A stretch of 19,991 bases of DNA, taken from the NCBI GenBank assembly GCA_036338025.1, contig JAYZDB010000183.1:1-19991 (forward strand). Direction: 5' to 3'. Shown one piece after another: positions 1 through 6,969 of the stretch (its first letter is position 1; every line of letters begins with the position of its first letter). The DNA comes from JAYZDB01 sp036338025. GTDB lineage: Bacteria; Planctomycetota; UBA1135; UBA2386. The translations under genes and the position numbers were made by a program. The notes under the pieces are model-generated. The model saw only the letters and a program-made list of their open reading frames with translations, searched no databases and was not told where the DNA came from.

Positions 1-581
1 TGATCGTCGACGAAGCCCACGCAACCGGCTGCTACGGGCCGACCGGTGCTGGGCTGATCGAGGCCAGCAACACCCGAGACCAGGTGTTTGCTTCGGTACA
101 CACCTGCGGAAAGGCCCTGGGTACACACGGGGGCTACGTGATCGTCGATCCCGAGATACGAGACTTCCTCGTACAGTGCTGCCGACCTTTCATCTTCACG
201 ACCTCGCTACCCGACGCCATCGCGACAGCCACGGTGCGGAACGTCCAGAAGGTCCAAAACGACTCGAAGCCGCGCGAACTGCTGGAGAAGCACGCAGCGT
301 TCGTCACCACGGCACTCCTCGAGATCTTCAAGGGTCGGGTGGAATTCAACGAGCAGGCTCGTTCCAACATCCTCCCGATCCTGCTCGGCAGCGATGAACG
401 CGCCAGCGCATGGGCTACGGCTCTCCTCGAGCACGGACTGCGTGTGCCGGCAATCCGGTCACCAGCCGTCCCGGACGGTCGTGCCATCCTCCGCATCTCG
501 GTGCGCGCAGACCACACCAAACAACAGCTCACGCAACTCGTGGACGCGGTCGCCACGCTGGCGAAGTCGGAGGGGCTGTGA
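1..581 (+). CDS. bioF: 8-amino-7-oxononanoate synthase (BioF), 5'-truncated
   Basis: This is the C-terminal half (about 193 residues) of a PLP-dependent alpha-oxoamine synthase; the 5' part lies before the window. It would condense pimeloyl-ACP or pimeloyl-CoA with L-alanine to give 8-amino-7-oxononanoate (KAPA), the first committed step of the biotin ring pathway. The reading frame starts at base 3 with IVDEAHATG, the aspartate-containing PLP motif of the family, followed by CGKALGTHGG, whose lysine (codon 111-113) is the expected Schiff-base residue. The downstream FIFTTSLPDA and the C-terminal VPAIRSPAVPDG then LRIS follow the BioF pattern. DEAHATG fits BioF better than the related 2-amino-3-ketobutyrate CoA ligase, and the following biotin gene supports this. 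The TGA stop overlaps the GTG start of the next gene by four bases (GTGA), which implies translational coupling. Confidence 0.93.
   Translation, partial: IVDEAHATGCYGPTGAGLIEASNTRDQVFASVHTCGKALGTHGGYVIVDPEIRDFLVQCCRPFIFTTSLPDAIATATVRNVQKVQNDSKPRELLEKHAAFVTTALLEIFKGRVEFNEQARSNILPILLGSDERASAWATALLEHGLRVPAIRSPAVPDGRAILRISVRADHTKQQLTQLVDAVATLAKSEGL
578..581 (+). promoter_or_regulatory. GTGA stop/start overlap coupling bioF and bioDA
   Basis: The four bases GTGA hold both the GTG start of the BioD-BioA gene and the TGA stop of bioF. This decides the start: there is no ATG in the bioDA frame between here and the P-loop. Such overlaps usually mean ribosome re-initiation and equal expression of the two proteins. 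That coupling is inferred. Confidence 0.75.
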
Positions 582-2506
582 GCCAAAACCGCCAGCGCCT
601 GCCATCCCTGCTCATCGTCGGAACAGATACCGACGCCGGCAAGACCACCCTGGCAGCGCTTCTCCGGCATGCCGCCACGCAAGGTGGCGAGAACTGGCGC
701 TACTGGAAACCGATCCAGAGCGGCGCTCCCGACACGGACCGGATTCGCTCGCTCTGCCCGGATGCCTGCGTCCTCGACGCGGTCTATGAATTCGAGCATC
801 CAGCGGCACCGGATGCTTCCGCCGCCAAAGCCGGCGTAGCGCAGCCCAAGCTGGCGACCCTCATCGAGGCCAGACCCACCGACGCCGAAGGCCCGCTGAT
901 GGTCGAGAGCCTCGGCGGTCCGCTGTCCCCGATCGCCAGCGATACCCTGCAGATCGATTGGTTCGTGGCACTCCGCCTGCCAGCCATCCTGGTTGCACCA
1001 AACCGGGTCGGCACCATCAACGCCTGCCTCGCCAACCTCACGGTGCTCCGCGATCACGGCATACCCTGTCTTGGCATCGTCCTGATGGGACCGAGCTGTG
1101 AGAACAACGCCAACAGCCTCGCCGACCACGGCGGGGTTCCGGTGCACGAGGTCGATTGGCCCGCCGACGACACACAAGAGAGCTACGCAGCGCGAGCCAG
1201 TGGTCTCACCAGCTTGCTCGAACAACTAGGCAAGGCCACGGGCGAGGTCGCGCCAGCCGACGATCTCCGGACGCTGGACGAGCGCAACCTCTGGCACCCG
1301 TACACTCCCCTTCGGGAGGAAGACGAACGGCCGGTGTGCCTACGTGCCGAGGGCGAGTGGCTGCACCTCGACACCGGCGAAGTGCTGGTCGACGGGATCT
1401 CGTCCTGGTGGACCTGCATCCACGGCCACGCCCACCCCAGGATCCGCTCCGCCCTGGCGGCTGCGGCACGCAAGCACGACCAGGTGATCTTCGCCGGGCT
1501 TTCCCACGAACCTGCGATCCGACTCGCCGAGGAACTCCTGGACCTGATGCCGGCATCGTTCCAGCGGGTGTTCTACAGCGACAACGGATCCACCGCCATG
1601 GAAGTCGCGCTGAAGATCGTGCACGGGTATTGGCGACGCCTGGACAACGCTTCACGCAACCTGTTCCTCTGCTTCGAAGGTGCCTACCACGGCGACACCT
1701 TCGGCACGATGGCGATCGGGCGGGACCCGGTGTTCTTCGCCGAGTTCGAAGACATGCTGTTCGAAGTCGTGCAGATCCCCATGCAGGAGTCCGCGCTGAC
1801 CACCGCCATCGAGCAGTACGGAGACCGGCTGGCCGGCGTCATCGTGGAACCACTGATCCAGGCTGCCTCGGGCATGCGATTCCAGACGCCGGACCAACTG
1901 GAGCGCCTCTGCCAACAAGCCCGAGCCGCCGAATTGCCGGTGATCTTCGACGAAGTGATGACCGGCTTTGGCCGCACCGGGCGTCTGTTTGCGATGGAGC
2001 ACCTGCAGGACTTCGTCCCGGACCTGGTGTGCCTCGCCAAGGGACTTTCGGGGGGAGTACTGCCGCTGGCGGCAACCGTGGTCAACCACCGTGTCTGTGA
2101 ACCCTGGCTCGACGGCAACCGCGCCAAGATGCTCTTCCATGGCCACAGCTACACCGCCAATCCCTTAGCCTGCGCCACCGGTCGCGCCGGACTGGCCTTG
2201 TTCCGCGACCATCACGCACTGGATGAAGCCCGTCGGATCGAGGCATTCTGGCGGCAAGCGTTCGGCGGACAACCCGCCGACGAAACATGGCGAATCCTCG
2301 GAACAGTCATCGCAACGAACCTCGGATCTGGGGGTTACCTCTCCGAGCAGCGGCAACAGATCATTGCGGTCGCGCGGCGAGAAGGGGTGTTCCTCCGGCC
2401 CCTCGGCGATGTTGTCTACGCCATGCCTCCACTGTGCACCGGCCAGGACGCTCTCGAACAAATCGCGAACGCCTTGCGGGGGATTCGAGACGAGTTCTCG
2501 TCCTAG
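578..2506 (+). CDS. bioDA: Bifunctional dethiobiotin synthetase / DAPA aminotransferase (BioD-BioA fusion)
   Basis: One 642-residue frame carries two consecutive biotin enzymes. Residues 1 to about 225 are dethiobiotin synthetase, which closes the ureido ring using ATP and CO2: P-loop GTDTDAGKTT at residues 15-24 and VESLGGPLSP where bacterial BioD usually has EGAGG. From about residue 232 (LDERNLWHPYTP) to the end is adenosylmethionine-8-amino-7-oxononanoate aminotransferase: DGISSWWT, YSDNGSTAMEVALK, GAYHGDTFG, DEVMTGFGRTG, the PLP lysine K488 in CLAKGLSGG, HGHSYTANPLAC and RPLGDVVY. I chose GTG 578 because it overlaps the bioF stop and lies just before the BioD fold; the frame is open back to 410, but that stretch only shadows bioF. 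The domain order and the VES-GG motif resemble the plant BIO3-BIO1 protein. BioA acts before BioD, so the domain order is the reverse of the pathway order. Confidence 0.93.
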   Translation: MSQNRQRLPSLLIVGTDTDAGKTTLAALLRHAATQGGENWRYWKPIQSGAPDTDRIRSLCPDACVLDAVYEFEHPAAPDASAAKAGVAQPKLATLIEARPTDAEGPLMVESLGGPLSPIASDTLQIDWFVALRLPAILVAPNRVGTINACLANLTVLRDHGIPCLGIVLMGPSCENNANSLADHGGVPVHEVDWPADDTQESYAARASGLTSLLEQLGKATGEVAPADDLRTLDERNLWHPYTPLREEDERPVCLRAEGEWLHLDTGEVLVDGISSWWTCIHGHAHPRIRSALAAAARKHDQVIFAGLSHEPAIRLAEELLDLMPASFQRVFYSDNGSTAMEVALKIVHGYWRRLDNASRNLFLCFEGAYHGDTFGTMAIGRDPVFFAEFEDMLFEVVQIPMQESALTTAIEQYGDRLAGVIVEPLIQAASGMRFQTPDQLERLCQQARAAELPVIFDEVMTGFGRTGRLFAMEHLQDFVPDLVCLAKGLSGGVLPLAATVVNHRVCEPWLDGNRAKMLFHGHSYTANPLACATGRAGLALFRDHHALDEARRIEAFWRQAFGGQPADETWRILGTVIATNLGSGGYLSEQRQQIIAVARREGVFLRPLGDVVYAMPPLCTGQDALEQIANALRGIRDEFSS

Positions 2507-2527
2507 CTCGAAGGCCGCCGGCCGTGT

Positions 2528-2821
2528 TCACATCTCGACGATCTCATACAAGCCGTGATTGTCGCGGCGCAACCGCCCGAGATCGACCAGCTTGTCCCAC
2601 AGCTCCGACCCGTAATGCTCGGGCGGGGTGATACCGCAAATCGTAGAGCGCTCCCCCTTGCTCATGGGGTCATGTCCGAGCTGTGACTCCTCATCGAGTC
2701 GCATCAGCTTCAGACGCTTGCGAAACGCCTTCATCGCACGCTTGATGGTTTCCTTGGTGGGTGTTCCATCGTCATTGAACTGGACAAGGTCGGTCCGCGG
2801 CTTGTGGTCATCCTGGCTCAT
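2528..2821 (-). CDS. Conserved-looking small hypothetical protein
   Basis: A 97-residue, charged, soluble protein (MSQDDHKPRT to LYEIVEM) with no signal peptide or membrane segment. It has a basic N-terminal half (KRAMKAFRKRLKLMRLDEES) and a C-terminal half with GITPPEHYGSELWDKLVDLG and a final RRDNHGLYEIV. That second half looks like a small winged-helix or DNA-binding-like fold, but this is only an impression. I cannot give it a function; it resembles small hypothetical proteins I associate with planctomycetes. A GTG at 2845 would add eight residues (MRADDTWT) and follows a G-rich stretch, so the start is uncertain; ATG 2821 was chosen as the plain methionine. It lies convergent to bioDA with only 21 bases between the stops. 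Confidence 0.65.
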   Translation of the reverse strand: MSQDDHKPRTDLVQFNDDGTPTKETIKRAMKAFRKRLKLMRLDEESQLGHDPMSKGERSTICGITPPEHYGSELWDKLVDLGRLRRDNHGLYEIVEM

Positions 2822-2845
2822 CGTCCAGGTATCGTCGGCCCTCAC

Positions 2846-3190
2846 CCCCCAGATTCAAGCCAAGGCCCGATCTACCGCGACCAGGCCTGGCGCATCCGTT
2901 GCAAACCCGCCCCCGGCAGCGGCGTGCAGCCACCGGCTCAGGGCCCCGGAGGTCCGAGATCCCGTGCCTGCCCCATGGCAGGCATCCTGGCTGGCGGCAG
3001 GCGCGAGGTCTGGTCGGAGCGGCGATGCAGATTCGGGTGGTGCTACCACGCGCCACTACCAACGCCGTCGCAGGATCGCTGACCCGGGGATTTTGTGGAA
3101 CCCAACACTAGGGCTCATCCGGCGCAGCCGGCGCGGTAGACTGTCCCATACTGCGGTAGGCGTGGTCCTACGGAGGGCCGCCAGGAGACG
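2846..3190. other. Gene-free stretch between divergent genes
   Basis: This divergent gap of about 345 bases holds no convincing coding region; frames open across it have no recognisable protein. It should carry promoters for the small hypothetical (minus) and the glycosyltransferase (plus), but I see no strong -35/-10 pair. Visible structure near the right end is a tandem 9-base repeat at 3119-3136 (ccggcgcag then ccggcgcgg), a short inverted repeat GTAGG/CCTAC at 3156-3160 and 3167-3171, and a Shine-Dalgarno AGGAG at 3183-3187 ahead of ATG 3191. Confidence 0.6.
3183..3187 (+). promoter_or_regulatory. Shine-Dalgarno of the glycosyltransferase gene
   Basis: AGGAG lies three bases before ATG 3191 and supports that start. 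Clear Shine-Dalgarno sequences are a minority in this window. Confidence 0.6.
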
Positions 3191-4417
3191 ATGGCAAAAC
3201 AGGGAACAATCCTCATTCTGACCCAGGTCTACGTCCCGGACTCGGCGTCGGTCGGCCAGCACATGCACGACACCGCCGTCGAGTTGGCCCAGCGCGGTCA
3301 CCGCGTCGTCGTCCTGACCTCGGCGCGTGGTTACGACGACCCAAGCATGAAGAACCCGCTCCGGGAACTTCGCGATGGAGTCGAAATCCGGCGTTTGCCC
3401 CTGGCATCGTTCGGCAAGTCTTCGATCCCGATCCGCCTGATGGGCGCGACCTTGTTTCTCCTGCAGGCCTTTGTCCGCGGTCTGTTCGTTCGCGGACTGC
3501 GGGGAACCCTGGTCAGCACCTCGCCGCCCATGTGCACCATCGTGGCGTGGCTACTCGCCCTCGTTCGGCGCGCGCCCTACACCTTCTGGGTCATGGACAT
3601 CAATCCAGATCAGGCGGTGATCCTCGGCAAGGTCAAAGAGGATGGACTGCTGGTACGGATGTTCGAAGCATTCAACCGCCGGTCGCTCAAACGGGCCACA
3701 CGAGTCGTGGTGCTCGATCGACTGATGGCAGAACGGATGAACCGCAAACTCGACACCTCGGACAAGATGGAGATCATCCCACCTTGGACGATGCTGCCGC
3801 CCACCGAGCCGGTACTCCATTCGGAGAATCCCTTCCGTCGCGAGCATGGACTGACGGACAAGCTGGTATTCATGTACAGCGGCAACCACAGCGTCGCGCA
3901 CCCGATCGGGACGATTCTGGCCGCCGCCAGGCGTTTGGAGGCTCGCGAGGACCTCGTGTTCATGTTCATCGGCGGCGGACTAGGCAAGCGCGACGTCGAC
4001 GAGGCGGTCGAAAATGGTGCCACCAATGTCCGCTCCCTGCCCTACCAACCGCTAGAGGAGCTGCAGTGGTCCCTGTCGGCCGCCGACATCCATCTGGTGA
4101 CTTTCTCCGAGGAGATGGTCGGAGTCGTACATCCTTGTAAGGCCTACGGCGCCTTGGCTGCCAGCCGTCCAATCCTGTTGGTCGGCCCACGAGAGTCACA
4201 CATCGGCAACCTGATCGACGAGTACCAGGTCGGATGGTCCGTGGAGAGAGACCAGGTCGACGAGATGGTCCAGTTGGTCGAGGAAATCGCCGGAGGTCAG
4301 GCCGGTGACCTCGAAGCGATGGGACGGGGCGGCCTCGAAGCGATCCGGAAATCCCTCTCACCAGAGGTCTTGCGCGGCAGATTATGTGACGTCATCGAGG
4401 AGGGCCTCGCGGGGTGA
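3191..4417 (+). CDS. Glycosyltransferase family 4 (WbuB/WcaI-like)
   Basis: A 408-residue GT-B fold glycosyltransferase. The N-terminal Rossmann half begins ILILTQVYVPDSASVGQHMHDTAVELAQRGH, the usual GT4 opening for this type (small residues then a flexible acceptor loop). STSPP with a hydrophobic stretch (about residues 115-130) and WVMDINPD follow the pattern of WbuB-like enzymes. The C-terminal half carries MYSGNHSVAHP, FIGGGLGK and HPCKAYGALAASRPIL, the nucleotide-sugar binding region. The usual second-domain EX7E glutamates are not clearly kept, as in some of this subgroup. It probably transfers a sugar from a nucleotide donor to a lipid- or polymer-linked acceptor on the cytoplasmic face of the membrane. 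AGGAG lies three bases before the ATG. The GDP-sugar epimerase gene follows 100 bases downstream on the same strand, suggesting a shared glycan pathway. Confidence 0.87.
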   Translation: MAKQGTILILTQVYVPDSASVGQHMHDTAVELAQRGHRVVVLTSARGYDDPSMKNPLRELRDGVEIRRLPLASFGKSSIPIRLMGATLFLLQAFVRGLFVRGLRGTLVSTSPPMCTIVAWLLALVRRAPYTFWVMDINPDQAVILGKVKEDGLLVRMFEAFNRRSLKRATRVVVLDRLMAERMNRKLDTSDKMEIIPPWTMLPPTEPVLHSENPFRREHGLTDKLVFMYSGNHSVAHPIGTILAAARRLEAREDLVFMFIGGGLGKRDVDEAVENGATNVRSLPYQPLEELQWSLSAADIHLVTFSEEMVGVVHPCKAYGALAASRPILLVGPRESHIGNLIDEYQVGWSVERDQVDEMVQLVEEIAGGQAGDLEAMGRGGLEAIRKSLSPEVLRGRLCDVIEEGLAG

Positions 4418-4517
4418 CCGCCTACCTCACGTCATATAGCGCTGGCACGTCGGATTGCCCGGTTGTAGCTTCCGCGTCAATCAACAACGAACGCAGCCTT
4501 CCCAGACCAGAAGAGAC

Positions 4518-5516
4518 ATGAAAGACCAGTTGATCGTTGTCGCCGGTGGCGGGGGTTTCATTGGAGGCCACCTGATTGCAGATTTCCGCCGTCAGGGCTT
4601 TACCCGGATTCGTTCGGTCGATGTCAAGCCATTCGACGAGTGGTATCAGCACTTCGATGACGTTGAGAACCTGCAACTGGATCTACAAGACAAGGAAGCC
4701 GCCTATCAAGCCTGCGATGGCGCTGCCGACGTGTATCAACTGGCCGCCGACATGGGTGGGATGGGCTTCATCGAAAGCAACAAGGCACTGTGCATGCTCA
4801 GCGTGTTGACCAACACGAACATGATCAGGGCTGCCAAGGATCAGGGTGTAAGTCGCTACTTCTACTCCTCGTCGGCCTGCGTCTACGCAGCGGACAAGCA
4901 AACCAGCGAAGACGTCGTTGCCCTCAAGGAAGCCGATGCATATCCGGCGATGCCGGAAGACGGCTACGGCTGGGAGAAGCTGTTCTCGGAGCGTATGTGT
5001 CGTCACTTCCGCGAGGACTTCGGGATGTACACGCGGGTTGCCCGATTTCACAACGTGTATGGGGAACTCGGCACCTGGGATGGTGGCCGTGAGAAGGCAC
5101 CGGCAGCCGTCTGTCGCAAGGTGATCGACGCAAAAATCAGCGGCAAGCACGAAATCCAGATCTGGGGTGACGGCCACCAGACCCGCAGCTTCATGTACAT
5201 CGACGACTGCCTCGAAGGCATCCAGCGCCTGATGGCCAGTGACGTCCTGGAGCCGATCAACCTCGGCTCGGACGAGTTGGTCACGATCAACCAGCTCGTG
5301 GACATCGTGGAGGACATCGCCGAGGTCAAGCTAGAGCGTAATTACAAACTGGATGCGCCGAAGGGCGTCAATGGGCGCAACAGTGACAACACGATGATCT
5401 TGGACCGCTTGGGCTGGGAACCCTCAACCCGGCTTCGCGACGGCATGGCAAAGACCTATGCCTGGATCCTCCAACAGTACATGACCCGACTCGAAGGCGG
5501 CGACGTCGTCCTGTAG
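4518..5516 (+). CDS. GDP-mannose 3,5-epimerase-like SDR epimerase
   Basis: A 332-residue extended short-chain dehydrogenase/epimerase very like plant GDP-mannose 3,5-epimerase, which converts GDP-D-mannose to GDP-L-galactose (and GDP-L-gulose). Visible are the NAD-binding glycine motif (G10, G13, G16), AADMGGMGFIESN, SSSACVY with C121 in the place of the catalytic cysteine, YGWEK with Y150 and K154, RFHNVYG, GTWDGGREKAPAA with K193 in the place of the second catalytic lysine, WGDGHQTRSF and GVNGRNSDN. These runs match the plant enzyme nearly residue for residue. The frame is open to 4455, but ATG 4518 directly precedes the Rossmann start and follows a weak purine-rich AGAAGAGA. Location is cytoplasmic. 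The upstream GT4 gene is a plausible user of its product. A generic GDP- or UDP-sugar epimerase is less likely given the active-site match. Confidence 0.88.
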   Translation: MKDQLIVVAGGGGFIGGHLIADFRRQGFTRIRSVDVKPFDEWYQHFDDVENLQLDLQDKEAAYQACDGAADVYQLAADMGGMGFIESNKALCMLSVLTNTNMIRAAKDQGVSRYFYSSSACVYAADKQTSEDVVALKEADAYPAMPEDGYGWEKLFSERMCRHFREDFGMYTRVARFHNVYGELGTWDGGREKAPAAVCRKVIDAKISGKHEIQIWGDGHQTRSFMYIDDCLEGIQRLMASDVLEPINLGSDELVTINQLVDIVEDIAEVKLERNYKLDAPKGVNGRNSDNTMILDRLGWEPSTRLRDGMAKTYAWILQQYMTRLEGGDVVL

Positions 5517-5543
5517 AGCACGACGCGCCACGATCGGGGCGGC

Positions 5544-6863
5544 TCACTTCTTCCTCTTCCCCTCAACGAAGGGGTTGTGGATCCCTGCCAGGGGCACCGG
5601 GTAGAGACCCTTGGCGTCTCGGACCACCGGTGGCTCTGAGTCGAAGGTGTACTGGTCGATCCCAGGGCAGTAGTCCTTGCCGCGCTTCATCAGGTCATCC
5701 CACTTCAGAGCCTTGCCCGAGTAGCAGGCTTCACGGCCGAGGATCGCGGTAAACGTGCTCTTGGCGCCGTAGTCACCCTCATTGTAGATCTCGCCCTTCA
5801 TCAGAGACTCGATCAGGTCATGTTGTTCCTGCTGGTGTCCACCGCCCTTGCCACGAATCTTCATCCGCTTGGCGCCATGCGGCTCGATCCAGCCACCAAC
5901 CTTGCTGATGCCCTTTGAGCCGTGCGCGAACTCGGCGACCGAGTTGAACGCGTTCCTGAGGTGACGCCCCTGGCTGTACATCTTGGTGCCGTCTGGGAAG
6001 GTGTACTCGACGAAGGTGTGGTCGAAGATCTGTGACTTGCTCCGATCGCCATCCAGGCGACGTTCACGACCACCCATGCCGTTGGCCTCGATGGGGTACA
6101 TGTCCTTGACCCAACAACCCACGTCAAGATTGTGGATGTGCTGCTCGCAAATCTGATCGCCGGAGGCCCAGATGAAATGGTACCAGTTGTTGACCTGGAA
6201 CTGCATCTCAGTCATGCCCTGTTCGCGCGGGCGGTCCCAGATTCCACCGCCGTTCCAGTAGACCCGCAGCAAATTGATGTCGCCGATCGCCCCATCTTGA
6301 AGGCGTTTGACGCAATCCTGGTAGCGCTCCTCGTGACGCCGCTGCAGACCGATGCCAACCATCAGGTTCTTGTCCTTGGCGACCTGGTTGGCGGCGAGCA
6401 CCCGGCGAACGCCCTCGGTGTCACTTGCGACCGGCTTCTCCATGAAGACATGCTTGCCCTTGCTGACGGCATACTCGAACTGCTGGGGTTTGAAACCCGG
6501 CGGCGTCGCGATGACGACAACATCGGGACCACAATCAACGGCCTTCTTGAAGCCATCCAGGCCACCAAACATCCGGTCCTGCGGCACATCCACCTTGTCG
6601 CCGTAACGCTTCTTGAGCTGGTTCACACGACCGGCTGCCTTGTCCGGGAAGGCGTCTGCAACGGCGATCAATCGGGTGTTGCCCTTCGAATTCATGATCT
6701 GGCTCGCCGCACCAGTGCCACGGCCACCACATCCGATGACTGCAACCTTGATCTCGTCACTACCAGAAACGTGGACCGAGGAGAGACTCGGAGCAACAGC
6801 AACGCCGGCCGCCAGGGAACCGGACTGAACAACGAAAGATCGACGAGTGGACTTCTTGGTCAT
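5544..6863 (-). CDS. Tat-exported Gfo/Idh/MocA family oxidoreductase
   Basis: A 439-residue NAD(P)-dependent oxidoreductase. The N-terminus STRRSFVVQSGSLAAGVAVA is a twin-arginine signal (R7, R8, hydrophobic core), so the folded, cofactor-loaded protein is probably exported. The Rossmann motif VIGCGGRGTG (G44, G46, G49) and the family hallmark EKP (residues 142-144, in HVFMEKPVASD) are intact. The C-terminal half carries WNGGGIWDRPRE, DQICEQHIHNLDVGCW and a GGHQQEQHDLIESL segment typical of secreted family members in planctomycetes. The substrate is unknown but is likely a sugar or sugar derivative. ATG 6863 was chosen over the longer frame (to 6932) because the Tat signal begins right there; no Shine-Dalgarno is visible. 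The sulfatase gene lies 106 bases upstream on the same strand, so the two may be co-transcribed and used together on sulfated glycans. Confidence 0.92.
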   Translation of the reverse strand: MTKKSTRRSFVVQSGSLAAGVAVAPSLSSVHVSGSDEIKVAVIGCGGRGTGAASQIMNSKGNTRLIAVADAFPDKAAGRVNQLKKRYGDKVDVPQDRMFGGLDGFKKAVDCGPDVVVIATPPGFKPQQFEYAVSKGKHVFMEKPVASDTEGVRRVLAANQVAKDKNLMVGIGLQRRHEERYQDCVKRLQDGAIGDINLLRVYWNGGGIWDRPREQGMTEMQFQVNNWYHFIWASGDQICEQHIHNLDVGCWVKDMYPIEANGMGGRERRLDGDRSKSQIFDHTFVEYTFPDGTKMYSQGRHLRNAFNSVAEFAHGSKGISKVGGWIEPHGAKRMKIRGKGGGHQQEQHDLIESLMKGEIYNEGDYGAKSTFTAILGREACYSGKALKWDDLMKRGKDYCPGIDQYTFDSEPPVVRDAKGLYPVPLAGIHNPFVEGKRKK

Positions 6864-6969
6864 GGGATGAGTTGGGGGTTGAGAGGGACCAGCACGGTAG
6901 CACTTATCACGACGAAACGAAGCACCGGGCAAGCTCCTCTGCGAATGCAGTCAGAATCCGTCCCGCTGC

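Noticed and set aside
410..577. Longer start for the BioD-BioA protein
   Set aside because: The added 56 residues overlap bioF in another frame and have no BioD homology; GTG 578 is coupled to the bioF stop.
134..1225. Long open frame of 363 codons on the minus strand
   Set aside because: It lies fully opposite bioF and bioDA, whose protein motifs are unmistakable; its translation has no recognisable domain and reflects GC-rich codon bias.
2507..2527. GGCC/GGCC inverted repeat between bioDA and the small hypothetical as a terminator
   Set aside because: The stem is only four pairs, with no T-run on either strand; I do not call a terminator.
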